In this document: positions 57,475 through 64,000 of the stretch, in pieces
Position numbering within the stretch: the stretch's first letter is position 1
Layout of the letters: each line of letters opens with the position of its first letter
Origin: Verticillium longisporum
Lineage: Eukaryota; Ascomycota; Sordariomycetes; Glomerellales; Plectosphaerellaceae
Direction of reading: 5' to 3'
DNA: 64,000 nt
Assembly (NCBI GenBank): GCA_019188255.1
Contig: JAETXT010000008.1
Span: 1,922,001 to 1,986,000, forward strand
Notes under the pieces: generated by a model
Databases searched by the model: none
Seen by the model: the letters and a program-made list of their open reading frames with translations, nothing else
What the model was told of the DNA's origin: nothing
Translations under genes and position numbers: made by a program

Positions 57475-58779
57475 CCACGGTCGGAGGAACACTTAGAAGG
57501 CACATGGTAGCGAAAGTACTGGGAGACTTCTACATTAGTCTTGGTCAACAAGTTTGCATATAGGTTTTCAGCTTTGCTAACGCAACGGAGACGGGCTTGT
57601 TTAGCCGAGTATAGAATTCCGGCATGCAATTGAGCTGCTCGAGAGTCATGATCCTGGTCAGTGGCACTTGCTGGTGGTTGTCCCATTTGAGCTGAAAATC
57701 GGACCTAAGAGAAAGTGCTGTGCTGTAGTCTCCTATCTTCGACAGACACTCCAAATCGAGGATCTTCAGCGTGATTGGGTCACTGACGTGGCGAAAACCT
57801 CTATCGCTGTGATGCCCAGAACCGCGCGCTTTGTCAGGACTGGCCGGATGCCTCGTGTGAGGTCGGTTCTGCCGATGATCGAGCCACGCTCGCGGCTAGG
57901 GTTGTAGCCTTCGCGCGCAGGATTTCTCCATGCTCAACTGCCGAGGAGTCGAATAGCAACGATACATACCAGGATAGGGAAAGAGCCCGTCTCATGAACC
58001 TTATCTTCCTTAGCGCCTCGGTCGAAGTCTCTATTTTGTGTCCAACCATGTTTTGATTGGTCCTGGGGAAGATGCTTGGTCTTCAATAAACCAAGAACAT
58101 GCTTGTTAATGGAATTAAAGAGACATGCAAGCCCCGAAGGCATCGTGTTGGTGAGTGCTTCAGGTAAGATCAGGGGGTTGGTCAGGGTTCCCATAAACAA
58201 CTGAGAGTGCCTGGAAAGTAGATGCACTAGCCAAAAAAGAAGGTAGGTAGGTAGTTACCTAGATGTACGCATGTATGGGACGGCGCTTAGCTGGTTGCCT
58301 CACTGCCGCTTGCTTTCATGCGAGGTGCTGATAGATGACTATCGATCCATGATTTTTAACCTACCTAGGATAGGTTTTCAAGGTCGTCACTTCACATTAA
58401 CCATTGGATCATGTGGTAAGAGATTACTACCTGTTTATTGTCTCACCGCCGATTGCCCTTTACCTGAAAAGGTTGATTTTGCGGCAAGACGCAATGGCCT
58501 TGAACGAGTGTGCTACTTCAGGCAAATGATCCGAAAACTCAACAACCCTCGCAGATCAAGGACAGAAAGAGTGCTATCACGTGTTCAGCTTCTCGACGAC
58601 TATGCGCGTGGAAGGCTTGGAGCAGCTAGAATTGCCAAGTCAGAGGTGAATGTCCTGTATGCCACTGAATAATTTTCTCGGAAGGTTGACAGATTATTAG
58701 GAGCCTGTCGCAGCACATCTCCTGAAGTCACAGAACACAGGCCTGAGCCCTACCTAGTCTATCTTCTTCGGCCTTCGAC
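57475..58779. other. Intergenic region, no gene recognised
   Basis: 1.3 kb between the hypothetical gene and the 3' end of the quinate/sugar-type porter. An open frame at 58271-58672 (133 codons) shows no family features. A GGTAGGTAGGTAG repeat is at about 58242-58254. Confidence 0.5.
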
Positions 58780-60568
58780 CTATCTCTGCTCGGATTGTTC
58801 TTCCGGTCCATTAACCTTCGTACCCTCTCTCGCAGCCTCATGGTCCTTGACGCCGATTTGTCGGGCAAACACTACTATGGGTCAGCATTCCAAGGGGACA
58901 TATGACAGAGAGAGACCGTAGACTCACAGGCTTCCATCTCTTCCAGCGACTTCCCCTTCGTCTCCTTGATAAAGAACCACACGAAGACAACAAGCGCCCA
59001 GTTGAATATGGCAAACATCAGGAACGTGCGCCAGCCGAGATTCTCCACAGCGTGAGGTGTGACCTGCGAGAAGACAAAATTGAAAAGCCACTGCGTTGAT
59101 GTACCAATTGCGATTCCAGCCTCGCGGATGCGCGTTGGGAAGATCTCGCCCATGTATACCCACGGCACGGGGCCCCAGGAGATGTTGTAGCTCATGGCCT
59201 CGAGGTATATCATTGTCAGGGACGCAATCGACGGCGGCGTCAAGCCTTGGTCTGGGTTCGGCGGGAACGTGGCAGTCAGGACTGCGACTATGAGCATGTA
59301 CGTGCCCATGAGGAAGGCGCCCAGCATCAGAGAGCCGCGGCGACCGATGCGCTCAACGAGGAATAGCAGGAAGAAGAGACAGGCTGCAACCTTGCAGACG
59401 CCGAAGAAGCCGGTAAGAAGCAGCTTGTTCTGGCCGGCGCCGACGAGCGAGAAGATTTGAGGTGCGTCTGGACACGTTAGAAATGCATTGGACGAGGCAA
59501 GTGCCAACGAAACTTACAATAGGCCATCGATGTGTTGCCGGTCAGTTGAACGCCTTTCCATCGCCGTTAATAAAACACTAAACAGAACCGATATAAGATT
59601 CAGCTCGATCGACCTACCAATCTGCAGAGCAATGATGAGAACCACGCGCCATCTGTTGATGGGTTGCAGAAGCTCCTTCCAGGTGACACCGGATTTGACA
59701 CGATCTTCCTCTTCAATACCCGCCAGAATCTCGGCCCATCTGTACGTTGTTAGTCTCCTTCGCCACATAACGCAGAGGAAAGAATTCATTACTCTTCCTC
59801 GACGTCTGGAGAGTCTCCTCCGCGAACCCAGACCAAGGACGCCAGGGCCTCCTCCATCCGACCTTTCTTCGCCAGCCAGCGAGTGCTTTCTTTGGTGAAG
59901 AGCATGCCCAGACCGAGGATGGCACCTGGAACGAGCTGCAGGCCGACGGGAACCTGCCACTGCGCTGTCACGTCGTCCATGTGCTTCTCAACGGCATAGT
60001 CGATCCAGTACGAGGTCATGACACCCATCGTGAAGAAGAATTGAAACATGCTCCCGAGGGTGCCGCGGATGTTCTTGGGCGCCATCTCGGCCGAGTACAT
60101 TGGGATGATGACCGTGGCCATGCCAACACCGATGCCGCTGATGACACGGGCAGCGTAGAATGCACCCAGTGAGTGGGTGTTGATCGTCTGGAGGACGGCG
60201 CCGATGTTAAAGATTATTGAAGCAAGAACGATAGACCAACGGCGGCCAAAACGGGCTGTGAAAGGCCAGACGAAAAAGCAAGCGAAGAAAGCTGGAGACG
60301 TGTTGTTGGATTTATTTGGCTCTTGGGCTGCCGCTCACGTTGGCAAGGGGTGATTTCAAGGCTTCTACATACCTCCAGCTTGTAGAAGACTGGTCGAGTT
60401 AGAACCGACGGTTGCTCGATCTTTCTCTTCATAACGAAAGTCCCTTCGAAAACTGGGAAAGGTGAGGATGCCACCAACGATACCTGTGTCGTACGCGAAC
60501 AAGAATGAGCCGACACAGCAAAGCGCGACAAGGTAGACGGCTCTGAAAGTGCCCAAAGCTTTCGACAT
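58780..60568 (-). CDS. MFS sugar porter, quinate/hexose-permease-like
   Basis: Six exons (60568-60373, 60291-59793, 59739-59618, 59553-59518, 59467-58928, 58874-58780) stay in phase and give 495 residues. Helix 1 carries GSFLFAYDTGIVGGIL. Later signatures are FGRRWS after helix 2, KESTRWLAKKGR after helix 6 (family PESPRWL), QLTGNTSMAYYAPQIF in helix 7, ERIGRRGS after helix 8 and KETKGKSLEEME after helix 12. The set is typical of quinate or hexose permeases. The last acceptor is ambiguous by one codon (exon start 58874 or 58871). One exon is only 36 nt. The gene is divergent from a sulfatase, with 618 bp between the starts, which suggests a shared substrate route. The gene appears intact. Confidence 0.9.
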
Positions 60569-61186
60569 GATGGCTGAAGCGGTCGCGAAACAAACAGCTT
60601 CTGATCACGGTTCGGGCCAAACAGTTGGCTGCCTTGGTGTTCGAAATCGACTCTAAGAGTCCAGGAGGTAGATTCTCACCCCTGACTGCGTACCTGGCTT
60701 CCCTTTTGAAGTCTGCCCAAGAGCTCCCAACCCCAGTTGATGTCGCCTTCGAAGCCGTAAACCTGCGTTCAACAGTCATGGTCAACATATCCAGGGCGAG
60801 GAAACCCGAATGTCTGGGCCAGGGCTTGCATGTTGACATCTCCTCGGGGTGTTGATGAGCACGCAATACCTCGAATTGCTGAACAGATCGCAGCGATTGG
60901 CTGGACCTGAATTGACTGGCTATGGCGTGCGACCCGGGTGTCGGCCGGGAGTCCCAGCTAGACCTAGCGGCCGGCCGTTGAAAACACCATGCTTGTTCTG
61001 GGAGCGGGGCCGACTACCGACGTCGGGACCGGCAGTCGGTCACGTAAGGCTGTCAAGTCAGACATCCGACTACAGTTTGCCCATAATGCTAGCTTGCGCA
61101 TGGCAACTCGCCCGGAAGACTCAACTAGGCAATAAGTCTTGAGTCAGAAGTCATGGAAAATGACATCTCCTAGACATCCACGATAA
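60569..61186. promoter_or_regulatory. Divergent promoter region of porter and sulfatase
   Basis: 618 bp between the two start codons with no convincing coding content. A palindromic CCGGCCGG-like region near 60950-60975 and CGG/CCG triplets are present, of the sort bound by Zn2Cys6 factors, but no specific site can be assigned. Confidence 0.45.
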
Positions 61187-62815
61187 ATGATTTTATTGAG
61201 GTCATTGACAAGGAAGTCTTTCCTCATCCAACTCCTGACCATTGCGTGCTCCTTCGGCTACAGCTTCGACATCGCCTTGCCCGACATGGCGGCATCCAGG
61301 CCCAATATTGTCTTCATCATGGCTGATGACCATGCTTCAAAAGCCATCAGTGCGTACGGGGCAGGCATCAACCATACACCCAATATTGACAGGTTGGCGA
61401 CAGAAGGCATGAAGTTCAACCACTGTTATGTCACCAATTCGCTCTGCACCCCGTCGAGGGCCGCCATCCTGACAGGAACGCATAACCACGTCAATGGCGT
61501 TATGACCCTGAACAACAAAATCAACAAGCATATGCCTAATGTTGCCAAGCACCTGCGGGCCGGCGGCTACCGAACCGCCATGGTTGGCAAGTGGCACATG
61601 GGCGAGGGCGCCGCTCATGAACCGACGGGATTCGATTACTGGTCCATCCTACCAGGGCAAGGCGACTATTGGGACCCCGAGTTCATCGAACCGAGCGGCG
61701 AGCAAACGGAGATTGGGTACGTGACCGATATCATCACCGACAAGTGCCTCGACTGGATCACCCAAACCAGACACACGGAGAAGCCCTTCTTTGTCATGTG
61801 CCACCACAAAGCACCTCATCGGTCGTGGGAGTGCAATGACAAGCACAAGGGCCTGTGTGCCGATAAACCGATCCGCGTGCCGGAGACGTATGATGATGAT
61901 TATAAGAACCGCGCCAAAGCGGCCAAGGTGGCCAAGATGCGCGTGGCGGAAGACTTGACGTACCAGGACCTCGGCCTCGTACAGCCAGATGGGGGCAATC
62001 GCGTTGGCGAGAGGGTCGTTCAAGAGTCTGGCTCCAGCCAGCGCAAGATTCCCACCGACACAACCTTCCTTATCGACAAGGAAGATGGAACTGTCTTCCG
62101 CTTCCAAGACAGCAAAGAGCTCGCTGAGTTCAAGTTCCAGCGGTACATGCAGAGATATCTGCGTGTGATCCAGTCGGTAGACGATAACGTCGGTCGAATC
62201 CTCGACTACCTGGATAAGAACAATCTTGCGGACAGCACCATCGTTATTTACACCTCAGACCAGGGGTTTTTCTTGGGAGAACATGGATGGTTCGACAAAC
62301 GCTTCATGTACGAAGAGTCGTTCCAGATGCCGTTCTTGATACGGTATCCGGCTGAGATCGCCAGAGGATCGGTTTGCGACGACATCATTTGCAATGTGGA
62401 CTTGGCGCCAACATTTCTTGACTTCGCGAAGCTGATAAGGCCGAGCTATATGCAAGGAGAGACCTTTCGACCGCTATTGCAAGGTCGGACACCGTCGGAT
62501 TGGCAGCAGGTTGCGTATCACCGTTACTGGATGCACAACGATGTGATCCACCAGGCGTATGCGCACTACGGGGTGCGAGACCAGAGATACAAGCTGATCT
62601 ACTGGTATAACGAGCCTCTGGATGTTGCCGGAGCGAGGCCGGGGGCGGCAGACGAGAAGGAGTGGGAGTTGTTCGACTGCGAGAAAGATCCTCTCGAGCT
62701 CTTCAACGTATACCACGAAAAAGAGTACCGGTCTGTTGTGACGGCGATGACGAAGCTGCTGGAGCTGAAGATGGCGCAAATTGGCGATGATCCCGTTCAC
62801 TTAAGAACACCATGA
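61187..62815 (+). CDS. Sulfatase (alkaline-phosphatase-superfamily arylsulfatase)
   Basis: An uninterrupted frame of 542 residues from ATG 61187. Residues about 10-30 are hydrophobic and could be a signal peptide. A second ATG at 61286 (MAASRPNIVFIMADD) matches the usual start of cytosolic sulfatases, giving 509 residues, so location is undecided. Metal-binding aspartates are in FIMADDHA. The sulfatase signature CTPSRAAILTG (Cys87 as the formylglycine precursor, Pro89, Arg91) is intact, as are GKWHMG and the later SDQGFFLGEHGW block. The C-terminal WELFDCEKDPLELFNVY segment is typical of N-acetylglucosamine- and aryl-sulfatase-like members. It should hydrolyse a sulfate ester, and pairing with a sugar porter suggests a sulfated sugar or acid. 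It has no introns, unlike most neighbours. Confidence 0.92.
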   Translation: MILLRSLTRKSFLIQLLTIACSFGYSFDIALPDMAASRPNIVFIMADDHASKAISAYGAGINHTPNIDRLATEGMKFNHCYVTNSLCTPSRAAILTGTHNHVNGVMTLNNKINKHMPNVAKHLRAGGYRTAMVGKWHMGEGAAHEPTGFDYWSILPGQGDYWDPEFIEPSGEQTEIGYVTDIITDKCLDWITQTRHTEKPFFVMCHHKAPHRSWECNDKHKGLCADKPIRVPETYDDDYKNRAKAAKVAKMRVAEDLTYQDLGLVQPDGGNRVGERVVQESGSSQRKIPTDTTFLIDKEDGTVFRFQDSKELAEFKFQRYMQRYLRVIQSVDDNVGRILDYLDKNNLADSTIVIYTSDQGFFLGEHGWFDKRFMYEESFQMPFLIRYPAEIARGSVCDDIICNVDLAPTFLDFAKLIRPSYMQGETFRPLLQGRTPSDWQQVAYHRYWMHNDVIHQAYAHYGVRDQRYKLIYWYNEPLDVAGARPGAADEKEWELFDCEKDPLELFNVYHEKEYRSVVTAMTKLLELKMAQIGDDPVHLRTP

Positions 62816-63366
62816 AGATATCGGAAGGAGAACTTGCGAGGAAGAAAGCCGCAACTAAGGGAAACAGATGACAGATGGATTAAGAGGGGGGAAGAAACCG
62901 CTTGGCAACAATCGTCAAACGTAAGGAGAAATCTTATGAAGTATGCACTGTGTCTGGCCACAGCTTCGGCTGCTGAAGGCAGGGACTGTGGCGCCTCACA
63001 TATCCCATGTCCCATGACTCTGGCGGGTAAATACAGTTCAAAAGACAGTGCGATTATGCAGCGCGATGACGCTAAAATGGTGACATTGCCCTCCACTCTC
63101 ACGACAATCCTACCCTGAGCTCCTTCTCAACCCCCGTCTCGCAAGTTGCTTCCTCTACGCCGTCCATATGCTCATCATTCATCACGACGTGGGTCTCCGA
63201 CTGACCAACTCATCGAAGACGACATGTCTCGCCGATGCAGCTGAATTTGCTGTCAAATCACCATTCAAACCAGTTTGAGGACATTAGATCTGTGGTCAAG
63301 GGTTGTTCCCTCAGAGATACCCGGGTACGCGCCGACCTACCTATACCCTGTCTTGCTTGTGTCGTG
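62816..63366. other. Intergenic region
   Basis: 550 bp between the sulfatase stop and the double-zinc-cluster regulator. Nothing was recognised. Confidence 0.6.
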
Positions 63367-64000
63367 ATGGAGTCGCTCGTGGGATGCTTCGATTCCAGTA
63401 CATCGACCACTGCTCGTGAAACCTGCTCTCAATGCAGACATCGCAAGGTACGTGCTTTGTGAACCGAACACTTATTCTTGCGCTCCCTTTAGGTTCTGAC
63501 TATTGACTCCGTCAGGTACGATGTGATCGTCGAAATGGCACATGCACCAATTGCGAGCGCCTGAGATTGGCTTGCTCGTTGGCTGCTTCATCACGAGGGC
63601 TCGATCATACAGCTCTTCGCAGCAAACCTCGCAGGTTACGTGGTAGCGTTGCTTGCGTTGCATGTCGCGAGAAAAAGATCAAGTGTTTTGCCACGACTCC
63701 TCAGTGTTCCAACTGCAAGCGTCAAGGTCGTCCTTGTGCCTACCCAACCTCGAAGCGCCCCCTTAGAAATCATGCAGCACCATCAGTCGCCTCCTCCACC
63801 TTGAGCCAGTCATCCCCTGTGGGCCATGGAGACATCCAAGGCGTTCCAAGTCCGAGCCATCCCATCACAGAAGAGATGCTGGTCCTCGTTGACGCCTTTT
63901 TTGAGAACATATACCCTCTGCCATCCTACGCTTTCCTACACCCCGAGACGACAAAGCGACGGTGCAGGGACGCTCAAGTACATCGGGCTCTCGCTTCGGC
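63367..64000 (+). CDS. Transcription factor with two tandem Zn2Cys6 clusters (partial, cut by window end)
   Basis: Exon 1 (63367-63447) and exon 2 (63516 to beyond 64000) are joined in phase 0 across a 68-nt intron that splits the first zinc cluster after RHRK, a position common in fungal factors. Cluster 1 is C-x2-C-x6-C-x6-C-x2-C-x6-C (CSQCRHRKVRC then CTNCERLRLAC). About 30 residues later a second complete cluster has the same spacing (CVACREKKIKC then CSNCKRQGRPC). A serine-rich stretch and a LVDAFFENIYPLPSYAFLHP block, the start of the fungal-specific middle homology region, follow before the sequence ends. It lies next to the sulfatase and porter and could regulate them. Start choice: the first ATG that leaves cluster 1 in frame. 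Confidence 0.88.

Overview
The window is nuclear DNA of a filamentous ascomycete (Pezizomycotina, most likely Sordariomycetes). Genes carry short 49-200 nt introns with GTRNGT donors, CTRAC-like branch points and YAG acceptors. The gene set is typical of such fungi: TMA16, MAM33, a Kes1-type oxysterol-binding protein, a grainyhead/CP2 factor, SUR7/PalI, a P450, MFS sugar porters, Zn2Cys6 factors, GH18, GH43 and GH35-like enzymes, and an enterotoxin-A-like ADP-ribosyltransferase. Gene models were built by hand from reading frames, splice signals and phase; models called phase-consistent close exactly from start to stop.

Layout. 0-10 kb: TMA16, an MFSD1-like MFS transporter, a 630-bp non-autonomous hAT-like element with 8-bp target duplication, then a type II glycosyltransferase. 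12.8-22 kb: a 2EXR pseudogene, then a divergent pair consisting of a protein with about twelve hevein (chitin-binding type 1) repeats and a 14-exon, 1744-residue protein. The latter joins signal peptide, hevein module, GH18 chitinase, a cysteine/proline-rich killer-toxin-like module and a subtilisin-like (S8) domain. This pair is the most unusual system here. 22-31 kb: an intact sugar porter, a decayed Zn2Cys6 factor, a cytosolic GH35-like enzyme and a secreted GH43 enzyme, which reads as a glycan-use neighbourhood.

32-48.5 kb: housekeeping and regulatory genes (MAM33, oxysterol-binding protein) and, after a gene-poor stretch of about 9.4 kb, a grainyhead/CP2 factor whose 3' flank holds a perfect 20-bp-arm palindrome. 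51-64 kb: a P450, a SUR7/PalI membrane protein, a small secreted ADP-ribosyltransferase of the enterotoxin-A family, a short hypothetical gene, a quinate/sugar-type MFS porter divergent from a sulfatase, and, cut by the right edge, a regulator with two tandem Zn2Cys6 clusters.

Working together (inference). The secreted chitinase/subtilase-like protein and the multi-hevein protein share a 283-bp intergenic promoter and both bind or cut chitin. They could form a secreted antagonism or wall-remodelling module. The sugar porter and GH35/GH43 enzymes downstream would handle released sugars. The sulfatase, porter and double-zinc factor at the right edge look like a second small substrate-specific cluster. 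No tRNA, rRNA, CRISPR or intact transposase gene was found.
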